The notes under the pieces are model-generated. The model was not told the origin of the DNA. It saw nothing but the letters and a program-made list of their open reading frames with translations, and searched no databases. A stretch of DNA of 64,000 bases from Oceanicaulis sp. HTCC2633. Its GTDB lineage: Bacteria; Pseudomonadota; Alphaproteobacteria; Caulobacterales; Maricaulaceae. Position numbers and translations under genes: made by a program. Below, piece by piece: positions 1 through 8,838 of the stretch (positions within the stretch are counted from its first letter, which is position 1; every line of letters starts with the position of its first letter). Location: positions 1,567,251 to 1,631,250 of the forward strand of contig NZ_CH672428.1 of NCBI RefSeq assembly GCF_000152745.1. The letters run 5' to 3'.

Positions 1-305
1 CCGCCTTGCAGGTTCTCGCATTGCTCGTCGAGGAAAGAAGGTCCGCCAGCGAAGTCCTGAATGTCTTCAAACGCGCACCGCAAATACTCAAAAATGTGCG
101 CTACTCAAACGGCGCTTGCCCCTTGAACCACCCCGATGTGATGGTGGCTATCGCTGAGGCCGAAGCCCAACTCAAGGACAAGGGACGCCTGCTCGTTCGA
201 GCGTCAGGCACAGAGCCGGTCATTCGAGTTATGGCCGAAGGTGACACCCGCCTACTCAATGGGGCGGTAGACCAAATCTGCAAAGCCATTCGGAATACCG
301 CCTAG
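1..305 (+). CDS. glmM: Phosphoglucosamine mutase, C-terminal fragment
   Basis: Only the last ~100 residues are inside the window; the reading frame is open from the left edge, so the TTG at base 6 is not a real start. The visible part carries the phosphate-binding loop of the alpha-D-phosphohexomutase family, [15 protein letters not shown], in the form typical of GlmM. GlmM converts glucosamine-6-phosphate to glucosamine-1-phosphate in the cytoplasm, the step after GlmS, which is encoded at 35.4-37.2 kb. The C-terminal end looks intact. The assignment is good for the family and fair for GlmM over other phosphohexomutases, because the catalytic serine is outside the window. Confidence 0.88.
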   Translation, partial: ALQVLALLVEERRSASEVLNVFKRAPQILKNVRYSNGACPLNHPDVMVAIAEAEAQLKDKGRLLVRASGTEPVIRVMAEGDTRLLNGAVDQICKAIRNTA

Positions 306-512
306 AGCTTTGCCCTGTTTGGACTCGCATGCCTTCGCCCCCACCCATGTGAACAGGGCAAAATTCGCCAGTTTATGTATTAGAGGCCGCAGGCTTCGCA
401 CCAAACGGAGCTCAGCGCCCTACCGTGGCGCCGCCCTCGGGGTTAAGCTTTCTGGGCTCACACTTTCAAAACTGCCTGGGCCAGACATCGACAAGGCGAT
501 GAGACCTCTACC

Positions 513-1265
513 ATGAAATCAACCCTAACCTTCGCTGTCGCGATCCCAATTGGCTCATGGCATCCATTTCTACCTGAAGCCTTTGCAAGCCTCGCGGCTC
601 AACCTTTTTCTCTCAGTATCGCGTTGCTGGATGCCTCAGCAGATCCTCGCGTCGCACAGGCCGCCGATGCAAGCGGTCTGACATTCGCGTATCGCAGACA
701 TGGACCGGATCAAGGACAATCGGATGCGATAAGAGAAGGGTGGAGCAACACAGAAGGTGAGGTTTTGTTTTGGCTCAATGCCGATGATCGGCTGACTAAA
801 AACGCCTTGGAGATAGTTGCAAAGACCTTTGATGAGAATCCGAGCCTGCATGCAGTCTACGGACTATCAGAATTTATAAACGAAGAAGGCCAGACTACAG
901 GCGATCACGACCAGGTCGCCCCAATAACCGATATGATTTTTCGCTCAAACATCATATCTCAACCGTCCTGCTTTGTGAAAAGGCATGCGATTAACTCTGT
1001 TGGAGGGGTCAATCCATCGCTGCACTACGTTATGGATTGGGATCTATGGGTCAGGCTTTATGCAGCCGGTATGCACTTTCACTTTATCCCCGAAACGCTA
1101 TCTATAGTATACATGGGATCCAGCACCAAAACCGATAAAATTCAAACAAGAAGGCTAAAAGAAGTCTTCAACCTTGTAAGGCAGAATAGTAACAACTTTG
1201 ACGCCTTCAAGTCGACTCTAGCTCTAACTTTGCATACACTTTCATTTCGGGCAGGCCGCAAATGA
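513..1265 (+). CDS. Family 2 glycosyltransferase (GT-A fold)
   Basis: This 250-residue protein has a GT2-type nucleotide-sugar domain. After an N-terminal beta strand (FAVAIPIGSW), the DQGQSDAIREG segment leads into WLNADD at residues 87-92, which holds the DxD-like metal/nucleotide-binding acids. A MDWDLWVRL segment near residues 170-180 is typical of the acceptor side in this family. No membrane segment is seen, so it probably acts at the cytoplasmic face of the inner membrane on a lipid-linked glycan. It overlaps the next gene by 4 bases (ATGA), implying translational coupling. The donor sugar cannot be told from sequence. About 205 bases of non-coding DNA separate it from glmM. Confidence 0.87.
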   Translation: MKSTLTFAVAIPIGSWHPFLPEAFASLAAQPFSLSIALLDASADPRVAQAADASGLTFAYRRHGPDQGQSDAIREGWSNTEGEVLFWLNADDRLTKNALEIVAKTFDENPSLHAVYGLSEFINEEGQTTGDHDQVAPITDMIFRSNIISQPSCFVKRHAINSVGGVNPSLHYVMDWDLWVRLYAAGMHFHFIPETLSIVYMGSSTKTDKIQTRRLKEVFNLVRQNSNNFDAFKSTLALTLHTLSFRAGRK

Positions 1266-2491
1266 CTCAATCCACTCCACCCAGAATATCTCTGGTAACA
1301 CCCAACTACAATGGCGAAAAGTTTTTAGACACCACGGTCAAATCTGTAATAGAACAGAATTATCAAAATCTGGATTATGTACTTGTTGACGGCCTAAGCA
1401 CAGATCGATCCGCAAGCATAATGGAATTATATCGCAATAATGTATCCAAGATCATCATTGAAGCCGACGACGGACATGCCGATGCCTTGAATAAAGGCTT
1501 TGCCCATACGGATGGGAATATTATGGGCTGGATCAATTCAGATGACGTCCTATTACCCGGCAGCCTGGCCATAGTGGCGCGCATTTTTGAGCTCTATCCG
1601 GAAGTCGAGTGGATTACAGGCCTGCCAAGCACCTGCGATGAATCAGGCAATCTGACTTATGTTGGTCCCTTAAAACCTTGGTCCCAAGCGCGTTTTCTTT
1701 GCGGAGACCATTTGTGGATACAGCAAGAATCCACGTTTTGGAGACGATCGCTCTGGGAGCGAGCCGGGGGACTGGATACGCACTGGAAGGTCGCAAACGA
1801 CTTTGACCTTTGGGCGCGCTTCTTCAGGCACGCCTCATTACACTCAGTAGACACCCTTCTTGGATGCTTCAGAGTTCGGACAGGGCAACGCTCCATCCAA
1901 CACAGAGCCCTATATATGCGGGAAGTCGACCAGATACTCACACGCGAGCTCAATGAGCTAGCCCCGGTAAAGCGCAAGGCCTATGAAAACCTGCTCCCGA
2001 ACAAACCAACCTTTTTGGACAGTGCGGAGCGAAAAGCGCTTGAGCCCGCCTTACGGAAAATGGATCCGCCTTTTATCACTTTAGCACAACTCCGCTCAGA
2101 TACTCCAACGCTCTTTAATCCTGTCTCCATCGGAAATTACGAAATCGAAGCCGCCCCCGTTCAGTCAAGCAGCCTTAAAGACACGCTCATGCGAAATTGG
2201 CGGTACGCCCTTGGCATGATGATAGTCGGCATTTGCGTCGTCGCTGCTGCCACATACTGGCCTGACTCCAGAGTCTGGTTAGCTGCTGGATTGGGAACAG
2301 GGTCAGCGCTGAGCGTATCCATAGCGCTAGCGTTAAAAACAAGGCGTATAATCAATGCACTAATACAAAGCATCAAATTGATCGAAAGGTCCGCAGCTAG
2401 GGAAGCCTACCAGCGTCACATGATGGAACTTGAACTCATGAACATCAAGCCAACCCCAAATACAAACAATAACAAAAAGCCCCTCTCTTAA
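1262..2491 (+). CDS. Family 2 glycosyltransferase with C-terminal membrane hairpin
   Basis: The first ~240 residues are a GT2 domain: LVTPNYNGEKF at the nucleotide fold, LVDGLSTD at 41-48, and WINSDD at 90-95 with the DxD-like acids. The rest is unusual for a plain GT2: a linker, then two hydrophobic segments at about 317-335 and 341-361 and a short charged tail. The tail resembles a membrane hairpin that would hold the enzyme at the inner membrane. The gene starts inside the last codons of the upstream GT2 (4-base overlap), so the two are probably made together and add neighbouring sugars. Donor and linkage are unknown. Base composition is lower in GC than in the housekeeping genes of the window, as for the upstream gene. 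Confidence 0.86.
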   Translation: MTQSTPPRISLVTPNYNGEKFLDTTVKSVIEQNYQNLDYVLVDGLSTDRSASIMELYRNNVSKIIIEADDGHADALNKGFAHTDGNIMGWINSDDVLLPGSLAIVARIFELYPEVEWITGLPSTCDESGNLTYVGPLKPWSQARFLCGDHLWIQQESTFWRRSLWERAGGLDTHWKVANDFDLWARFFRHASLHSVDTLLGCFRVRTGQRSIQHRALYMREVDQILTRELNELAPVKRKAYENLLPNKPTFLDSAERKALEPALRKMDPPFITLAQLRSDTPTLFNPVSIGNYEIEAAPVQSSSLKDTLMRNWRYALGMMIVGICVVAAATYWPDSRVWLAAGLGTGSALSVSIALALKTRRIINALIQSIKLIERSAAREAYQRHMMELELMNIKPTPNTNNNKKPLS

Positions 2492-2733
2492 AATAATTAA
2501 AACCATAGTATTCCCATATACAATTAAAGTCAGGCCCTCCTTATATCCACGTATATCTATGCGCTAAACACGCAGCAAGTCTTTACTTCAGTAATATTAC
2601 AAAGGTTTTAAATTATTGCCTATTAAGACTGTCTTTATGCCGTTAGTGCAGCTATGAATTCAATTACGAGGCAAAAATAGACTCATATAGCTGCATGCTG
2701 TAGAAATCATCGAAATACACATAGTATCTACAA
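2492..2733. other. AT-rich convergent intergenic region
   Basis: About 240 bases between the end of the rightward GT2 pair and the end of the leftward FkbM gene. It is clearly AT-richer than the genes around it and has stop codons in all frames. I see no convincing hairpin with a T-tract, no tRNA and no repeat. It looks like an untranslated gap at a junction between separately acquired gene blocks. Confidence 0.5.
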
Positions 2734-3576
2734 TCAATACAGCGCCGGATTATTAGCTACGATTACACCATCACCCAATTGTATATCCCCATATGGCGTA
2801 TTACACAATTTCCCTCGTTCATAATCCATGCGAATTTCCCAGCCATAATTCTGAAATAGGCTAGAAATATAGCTATGCCCCTCAGAAGATATATGCGTCC
2901 CGATTAAGACTGACTTTACTCGATTCCGAAGCAACTCCATGTTATTAGGTATTATATTATATTCTTCACCCTGTATATCAATGTGGAGAAAGTCTACAGG
3001 ACCGGCAACCATACTGAGAAGATCCTTCAAAGTATATTGCTTCACTGTAACCGTATTTTTCGAATTATAAACTTGTCGAACTGAGCCACCATAATCTTCA
3101 TCGGGCCTCTCAATAAGTGGAAACTCAACTAGGCCGCTCTCCGCACCAATGACGCCATGAACCAGATGCACGCCGTCATGCATCATGTTGTTTTTGGCAA
3201 AGTGTTCGCACATCCACTCATAATGAGCGCCATCTGCCTCGATGGCGACCACCTCAGTCCTCATTATGTGAGAAACTTGCTTGCATGCGGCCAAACCAGA
3301 CGAAGACCAAGTTCCCCAACCAGCGCCTAGCTCCACAATGCGGAAAACATCACTCGCTCTTAGCACGCTCTCTAGTAGCGCCACCCAATCCAAGTAGTGC
3401 TCGTTCACTACGGGCAAATTAGGTTTGAATTTAGAGCCAGCGGGCGGAGCAAACCTTGCCCAAGATTTTTTGAACCTTACTGCGGTCGCCAAACCCAGAA
3501 AATCGTAAATATGCTCACCATCAGCGATGATTTCACAACGCTCAAAATCGTCAAACACAACATCGTGCGCTACCAC
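2734..3576 (-). CDS. FkbM-family SAM-dependent methyltransferase
   Basis: A 280-residue class I methyltransferase of the FkbM type. The SAM-binding glycine motif is ELGAGWGTW near residue 100, followed by the acidic VVAIEADG strand. The FkbM signature DFLHIDIQGEEY lies around residues 195-206. Such enzymes usually O-methylate sugars or small acceptors, and genes like this are common in polysaccharide clusters. The GTG start has a good AGGAG about 9 bases upstream. It lies 45 bases after the exostosin-type gene on the same strand and is the last gene of a five-gene leftward operon. The substrate is not identifiable; the context suggests methylation of the glycan made by this island. The gene is AT-rich compared with its neighbours. 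Confidence 0.88.
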   Translation of the reverse strand: MVAHDVVFDDFERCEIIADGEHIYDFLGLATAVRFKKSWARFAPPAGSKFKPNLPVVNEHYLDWVALLESVLRASDVFRIVELGAGWGTWSSSGLAACKQVSHIMRTEVVAIEADGAHYEWMCEHFAKNNMMHDGVHLVHGVIGAESGLVEFPLIERPDEDYGGSVRQVYNSKNTVTVKQYTLKDLLSMVAGPVDFLHIDIQGEEYNIIPNNMELLRNRVKSVLIGTHISSEGHSYISSLFQNYGWEIRMDYERGKLCNTPYGDIQLGDGVIVANNPALY

Positions 3577-3621
3577 TATCTTTCACTCCTCAACGGACAG
3601 GCCTCTTACATCTCACTAACT

Positions 3622-5484
3622 TTAGGCACAAGGTTTAAGCAGGGCTAGAATATCTGGGACAAAATTGGACTTTCCATATCGGGCTTTAATCATGGACAAA
3701 GACGCAACTTTCCTTTTCATCTCTTCCCTATCGGAAATTATTTCTTTTAACAATTGGGGTAGTTTACGAATATTGTAACGGTCTTCAGGGCACGCAACAA
3801 CCGCGTTATCCCAAATAAATTGAGATCCGGGCGCTTTATAGGTATCTGCGAGCACAACAGGTATGGCGCCGCTAGCGACTGCTTCCCACAAACGTATTGA
3901 ATTCGGACCAGTGCCAGAAGGGCAAAGTGCGAATTGTGTTTCCGACATTACATTCTTAAATTCTTTAGTTGCTTGTACGTCGATTAAATTTGAACCAGCG
4001 TCATGGCGCTTCAGTATTTGCTGATCATAAACAACCTTGTTGTAGTGCCAAGATTCACGGTCCACTACATAGCCGCCGTGGATGTTAGAGAGCTCTTCAA
4101 TTATATATGTTCTGGACTGCGTAAGATAAATTGGAGTTGAACGAGCGCCAACAAAAGAAAACAAGTACTTTCTATCAAATAAGGAAACGTTCGGATTTTC
4201 CGCCACCTGAACCGGGTACAATGGGAACGGATGAATAGACACCTTCTGGCTGTCACCAAATTGCAGCTTCGCATGAGTAGCATGCGACCAAAACACGTCT
4301 GTCACACCGGCTTCAACGAACAGTTCAGCAAATTTCAGCATGTGGATATGTTGGCACGTTGTCACTACGCGATCATAATCGCGCAGCTTTTCAGCCGCCG
4401 CCGAAAGGCCCTCCCTTAATTCGGACAAGCGCTCCAGGTCAGACTTGTTGTGGTTACTGACGTCAATCAACGTCGCCCATGGAAAACCAAGATAAGCCGT
4501 ACTCGACCCTCTAAGCGCCAAGAGCCGCACTTGATTGAAAGCATGCTGTTCTGTGACAGCAGGATGCTGCCAATGATCGTCGAAGCCGATCACATTTTCA
4601 TCGCAATACAACTTTCCTTCAAACTTATCCTCATGATCGAGTCCAGAGCCCAGCCCAGGGCCTTTCTCATGATCGCGAATGATTGAACCAATAGCCTTCT
4701 TCATTGCAGGGGACTGTATTCGCGGCAACGCTTCCCCCCTTTCTTTCGCCCAGCGCTCCAAGGATGAGTTGATTTTCACGTCTGAGAAATGTGAACTCTG
4801 AATTGGCCACATTTCAATATTCAGCGGAGCAGGGTCCAAGAGCCCTTCACTGGCATGGACCATCGCCATTCCGCCGACGATGCGCGCATCGCCTTTTTTA
4901 TCATATGTACGGATACCTGTTTGATGCACGTGAACACTTCGCACATCAACGCATGGATTATAAACTTTGTGGCCATACACAGCGAATGTATAGGCAACTT
5001 TGTTGTCACAGCGAGGCACCCCCAAAGGGAAGCTCAAGCACCTATCTCGATCTGGGTTTGAAGCATGAGAGGGCAGATATGCCCATGTATCCTGTGACCA
5101 GTGAGGGTTCGGATGAAGTTCAAGCCCGTCATTCACGAGCTCGTAACGGGTCAGCGCCACAAAGCCCAAAGGGTCCGCTGCGAACAGCTCTTCGAGCTTG
5201 AGCAGAGTGTCGTCGAAGTAAATATCCGCATTTGCCAAGACTGAGATATGATCCGGACAGCGCTCTTCACTGAAGGCGGTCCAGTCTTGGTAAGTCGGCC
5301 TTCTATCCAGCCGCAAGACCGTGACTCGACCATCTGAAGTATCGACTTGAGCGTCATCATCCACCATCAAGTAGATATGGGAAATCGCCTTGTTTTCACG
5401 GTTCCTTTCAAGGCACAACTTCAACTCTTCAGCGCGCGCCTCTTCTTTTGGCTTAAAATATGGCATAAATAAAGAGATATTCAT
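3622..5484 (-). CDS. Two-domain glycosyltransferase: GT-A-like N-terminus plus exostosin (GT47-like) C-terminus
   Basis: About 620 residues. The N-terminal ~230 residues look like a nucleotide-sugar GT-A domain (MPYFKP at the start, then HISVLANADIYFDD with a putative DxD). The C-terminal half has exostosin-family features: SIHPFPLYP, LFSFVGARSTP, and near the end FALCPSGTGPNSIRLWEAV then ASGAIPVVLAD, which match the GT47 donor-binding region. Bifunctional sugar polymerases with two transferase domains are known, but here this is inference. I chose the ATG at 5484 over the TTG at 5499 because GAGG sits 9 bases before that ATG and overlaps the upstream stop. It follows the sulfotransferase gene without a real gap. 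Acceptor and donors are unknown. Confidence 0.78.
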   Translation of the reverse strand: MNISLFMPYFKPKEEARAEELKLCLERNRENKAISHIYLMVDDDAQVDTSDGRVTVLRLDRRPTYQDWTAFSEERCPDHISVLANADIYFDDTLLKLEELFAADPLGFVALTRYELVNDGLELHPNPHWSQDTWAYLPSHASNPDRDRCLSFPLGVPRCDNKVAYTFAVYGHKVYNPCVDVRSVHVHQTGIRTYDKKGDARIVGGMAMVHASEGLLDPAPLNIEMWPIQSSHFSDVKINSSLERWAKERGEALPRIQSPAMKKAIGSIIRDHEKGPGLGSGLDHEDKFEGKLYCDENVIGFDDHWQHPAVTEQHAFNQVRLLALRGSSTAYLGFPWATLIDVSNHNKSDLERLSELREGLSAAAEKLRDYDRVVTTCQHIHMLKFAELFVEAGVTDVFWSHATHAKLQFGDSQKVSIHPFPLYPVQVAENPNVSLFDRKYLFSFVGARSTPIYLTQSRTYIIEELSNIHGGYVVDRESWHYNKVVYDQQILKRHDAGSNLIDVQATKEFKNVMSETQFALCPSGTGPNSIRLWEAVASGAIPVVLADTYKAPGSQFIWDNAVVACPEDRYNIRKLPQLLKEIISDREEMKRKVASLSMIKARYGKSNFVPDILALLKPCA

Positions 5485-5495
5485 TTTAAATCGCC

Positions 5496-6416
5496 TCAAT
5501 TTAAAACAGGGTCATAGCCCAGCTTTTTGCATAGACTGCTATATGATTGGCTTTCGACGGCTTGCTCAAGTAGTGCTTCGCTGATTTCTCGCCTCGGCCT
5601 CGGAGCAATTCTATTGCCACTGCGACCACTGTCCCCCGTCAACTTTACGGTGGATATTAAAGATTTCCAGTCCGGATTATAAGGCAGATACAAGGCCTCA
5701 CAGATCTCACGCATAACCCGATCAGGGTTCTCCACAAAGTCCTCATACATGAAGATTGGCGCGCCTTGGTTCGCCTCCAAAAACCTCATATATCGCACCG
5801 AATACTCTTCAAGAGAGAAGGGCTCGAAATGACGCCACCCATTCTTGTCCAGCGCCAAGAAGGAATCGACCGGGTGACGAACGGTTAGGACCGAACACAC
5901 GCGAGATATATTTCTCACCATCTCGATGAGCGTCGGTCGTGAATCCGATAGCACGTCGGTGCAATAATGTGAGTGCGTATGGTCTCGCAAAACCAGGCGC
6001 TGACCATTGCTCACCAAATGCTCATACAAGACATTTATCGAAGACGAAAACATCCGGACGGCAGTTTCATCATCGATTGACTTGATGGAGGCGCGCGCAA
6101 GCAAGATCGGATCAGTCGGAGCAAATTGGGCGCGTTTTTGAGTGAGCTGTATTTGACTAAGAGGATCCACCTCACTTAGCAAAAACACGTTTGGCTGCAC
6201 CTGAAGGGATTTAGAAATCAGCGTCCCGCCTGTGCAGGCAAAATGATGTATAATGCGAACAGGGTCTCGATGCGGTTCAGTATCACGCTCGACGACATCA
6301 AGCATCTTTCTCAGAATATCGTCAGGCAGCTCACCGATTAGTTCAAGGTAATTCGGTGCGGCTTCATCGCCCAGCACTATATTTGAAACTGAAGAATATG
6401 GCTTCTTATCAGCCAT
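5496..6416 (-). CDS. Sulfotransferase-family protein
   Basis: A P-loop protein of 306 residues. HHFACTGGTLISK at about 57-69 corresponds to the 5'-phosphosulfate-binding loop of PAPS-dependent sulfotransferases, and RHPVDSF at about 180-186 to the 3'-phosphate-binding segment (conserved Arg and Ser). The lysine usually seen in the P-loop is shifted, so activity is likely but unproven. An ORF upstream to 6527 exists, but it overlaps the previous gene by 119 bases. The ATG at 6416 overlaps the upstream stop by 8 bases with a purine-rich GAGAG before it, and is the better start. It is translationally coupled to the coiled-coil gene upstream. It probably transfers sulfate to a sugar in the surface glycan, with PAPS from the cysD-cysNC genes at 30.5-33.4 kb. 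Confidence 0.78.
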   Translation of the reverse strand: MADKKPYSSVSNIVLGDEAAPNYLELIGELPDDILRKMLDVVERDTEPHRDPVRIIHHFACTGGTLISKSLQVQPNVFLLSEVDPLSQIQLTQKRAQFAPTDPILLARASIKSIDDETAVRMFSSSINVLYEHLVSNGQRLVLRDHTHSHYCTDVLSDSRPTLIEMVRNISRVCSVLTVRHPVDSFLALDKNGWRHFEPFSLEEYSVRYMRFLEANQGAPIFMYEDFVENPDRVMREICEALYLPYNPDWKSLISTVKLTGDSGRSGNRIAPRPRREISEALLEQAVESQSYSSLCKKLGYDPVLN

Positions 6417-7710
6417 CAGAACTCTCGCCACTTTTCGATATTGGCCGTTCTTTTGACGTAACTCGCTTGGATTTTTTCTTAGCCTTGCCCGGATTAACGC
6501 CAATTTCCCGTCTCTGTGAAATCTCACTTTTCATATAGCTAGATATTTTATCGAGCGATTCTTCCAGCTGGCTTTTTTCGGTCGCCAAAGTCATGAATCG
6601 TGACTGCAAATCTGCGAGATCAGCTTGAGCCATGCGCTGCATCCTCAACGACAATCGATTGTCTTCTCGCAAATCTTCAACTTCGTTCAACAGCTTCTGG
6701 TTCTTTTGCATCTCATCCTGGATGAGCGCCTGAAGCCTTTTCAACTCGCTCTCCAGGCTTTCCCGATCTTTTCGCTCCTTCAGATATGAGTCGTTGAGCT
6801 GATCGGCCTGCTCAGTCTTAAGCTTCAGCGCCTGCTGCTCTGACGCTAGCGCCGATTCAAAAGACCTCTTGGAGCTTTCCAATTCAGCGCGCAGCGCATC
6901 ATTTTCTGCCGCTAGAGTCTCTTGGACGTCCTCAAGCTCCAGCTCCTTGGACTTCAACCGCGTCAGGGCTTCTTCGAGACTGTCAGAGCAAGCGGAGACT
7001 TCCTCAACGGCAGACTTGTAAGCTTGCCTCGCTTCTCTAACGTCCGCCTCGAGACGCTCCTTGAGAAGCGTCAATTTCTGATAGGCCGCGCTCCAATCAT
7101 AGTTCAGGCGGCCAACATGAAGGTTGGGGTCTGCAGCCGACCTGCCCCACTGAACCGAATAATTATGATCGCGAGCCCAGGTTTCGCACGTCGCTTTGCT
7201 AGCGCCACCCTCATGCAAGGGATGTTCGCCGGCATCAATCTGAATGTAGCCAAAGCCAGCGAGCAGCCCGCTGGCATGCAAGTCCGAAAGCACAAGGTAC
7301 GCCTCGGAGGGCGCGCCCACAATCAGCCCACAGCCCCCCTTCCGGACTTCGCCCTCATACTCCTGGAGAAGGTCGCGAGGCCGAACAGTGGCAACCTGTT
7401 CCGCACGGAGAACCTGCAGACCCGGATACAAGTCCAGCGCTCCCGTCATCGCCCGCACACTGCTCATCTTGGCGTAGCTGACACAGTTAAGAGCTGCCTG
7501 GCCGACGCTATCTGCGACAGCGGCCTGAACAACACGCCCCTGAGCAGTTTCGCTTAGCCATACTCTGGCTTTCTGCGCCAATTGCGGGTCGGGCTCCACA
7601 AGCAGAACCGTATCGGCGTCAGCGCAAAAGGCTGCGTCACTGCTGGCTCCGCTTCCAATGTGCAACAGAAGAGGCATGCCCCCCGGATCAAGGTGCTCAT
7701 CCTGACTCAT
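6409..7710 (-). CDS. Methyltransferase-like domain fused to long coiled coil
   Basis: 433 residues in two parts. Residues ~12-205 look like a Rossmann methyltransferase of FkbM type: LLLHIGSGASSD resembles the SAM glycine motif and VLLVEPDP the ribose-binding acidic strand. A late GYIQIDAGEHPL resembles the FkbM catalytic region. Residues ~215-395 are heptad-rich and charged, a long coiled coil of about 180 residues. The tail is short and very basic (KAKKKSKRVTSKERPISK). It overlaps the gene before it by 4 bases (ATGA) and the next by 8. Known chain terminators such as WbdD combine a methyltransferase with a coiled-coil ruler. A similar role in glycan length control is a hypothesis here; the methyltransferase part could also be inactive. 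Confidence 0.6.
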   Translation of the reverse strand: MSQDEHLDPGGMPLLLHIGSGASSDAAFCADADTVLLVEPDPQLAQKARVWLSETAQGRVVQAAVADSVGQAALNCVSYAKMSSVRAMTGALDLYPGLQVLRAEQVATVRPRDLLQEYEGEVRKGGCGLIVGAPSEAYLVLSDLHASGLLAGFGYIQIDAGEHPLHEGGASKATCETWARDHNYSVQWGRSAADPNLHVGRLNYDWSAAYQKLTLLKERLEADVREARQAYKSAVEEVSACSDSLEEALTRLKSKELELEDVQETLAAENDALRAELESSKRSFESALASEQQALKLKTEQADQLNDSYLKERKDRESLESELKRLQALIQDEMQKNQKLLNEVEDLREDNRLSLRMQRMAQADLADLQSRFMTLATEKSQLEESLDKISSYMKSEISQRREIGVNPGKAKKKSKRVTSKERPISKSGESSDG

Positions 7711-8660
7711 TGGTCGCCTCCCGCTGACTCGCTGGAAGCCCCGCCACGCATTTTTCTCAGGAAGGCCGTCAATCGCCAGGAGGTGGAGTTTCTCATTTGT
7801 GAGAGCGCTTCACGATGCTGGTCCGCATCCTGTTGCACCCAATAGTATTGCTCTTTAACAGCGGCCAGCTCGTCCTTCAGACGATCACGTTCGAGCTTGA
7901 CCCGTTCAAACTTGCGCTTCAATTCCTGCGCCTCAGCTTTTCCCGGCGCTTCCAGAGCCGTTTTGTAATAACCTTCGAGCTCTTGCTGGCAGGCCTCCAG
8001 AGCCACCTGCAGGTCATTAATCAGCACTCGCTGCGCATGCGTTGTGTGCTCAGGCATGCCGACCAGGGAGGCTTGAGACATATCCGCCCCGTCACGCCCC
8101 ATACCCTCGAGCTCGAACAAGGCAGCGCGCGCTTGCATGCCTCGCGACTGATCCGAAACAACACATTGAGCCATGCTTGCGTCAAATCGGGCAGACAAGC
8201 CGAGCAAGTCATCGCTGGACTCAATGATAAGCTTCGCAACCTGCTCATAAGCCAACAAAATGGGCTTTGATGCGTAAAGGTCAGCGTCCTTGATAATGAA
8301 CTCTGGAAATTCACCATCGGTGAAATAAGCGCCGACTTTTTTTGCAATCTCGCCATTGGGTAGAAAAGATGCAGCCCTCGGCGCCAGCAAGACCCGGCGG
8401 CGCGCGCTGGCGAAAATGGCCAGCGCATCGTTCATCATGGCCTTCAGATCAGCCTCGGCGGCCTCAAGAGACGCGCCCGCCTCCAGTGCTGCTCCAAGCA
8501 CTTCATGCGCCGGCGCAACCCATATCACCAAGTGCTCCTGCGGGTTGCTCGACAGCCTCTCGATCAGCTCTGATCGCACGAAATCATGCCAGTGTGAGGC
8601 CGGCTCAGATCGCAGGTTTTCGCCCAGAATGAGGTTTTCGGTTGCAAGCGTGTAGAGCAA
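7707..8660 (-). CDS. Unknown protein with C-terminal coiled coil
   Basis: 317 residues with no family I can name. The first ~190 residues appear globular (alternating beta and helix, for example LVIWVAPAHEVLG and RRRVLLAPRAASFLP, as in a Rossmann-like fold). Residues ~215-295 are a charged coiled coil. The end, NSTSWRLTAFLRKMRGG, resembles a motif often seen after coiled coils in polysaccharide-synthesis proteins of Gram-negative bacteria. The start is a TTG with AAGG about 8 bases upstream; no better start is visible. It is the first gene of the leftward five-gene operon and overlaps the next by 4 bases. It likely works with the adjacent coiled-coil protein, perhaps as a scaffold; that is inference. 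Confidence 0.6.
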   Translation of the reverse strand: MLYTLATENLILGENLRSEPASHWHDFVRSELIERLSSNPQEHLVIWVAPAHEVLGAALEAGASLEAAEADLKAMMNDALAIFASARRRVLLAPRAASFLPNGEIAKKVGAYFTDGEFPEFIIKDADLYASKPILLAYEQVAKLIIESSDDLLGLSARFDASMAQCVVSDQSRGMQARAALFELEGMGRDGADMSQASLVGMPEHTTHAQRVLINDLQVALEACQQELEGYYKTALEAPGKAEAQELKRKFERVKLERDRLKDELAAVKEQYYWVQQDADQHREALSQMRNSTSWRLTAFLRKMRGGASSESAGGDQ

Positions 8661-8838
8661 TTTTCCAGCCTTTATATGTTAACTCACCCGATACCTCAGC
8701 CCCAGGATGCGGACAAGACCAGCCCCCTTCACCCCATGCACGAAGTCCAAAGAGAGCCGCCGCGCAGTTGTAATGACTTGCCTGACGGTCTAACAGAGCG
8801 GAGTTGCCTTCAACCCACATAAATTTATCGGGAAACAC

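Noticed and set aside
310-516. 68-codon frame between glmM and the first GT2 gene
   Set aside because: No ribosome-binding site that stands out, no family resemblance, and it ends inside the GT2 start. Treated as intergenic.
8605-8838. 77-codon minus-strand frame in the gmd promoter gap
   Set aside because: It overlaps the start of the coiled-coil gene and fills the region needed for two divergent promoters; the translation resembles nothing.
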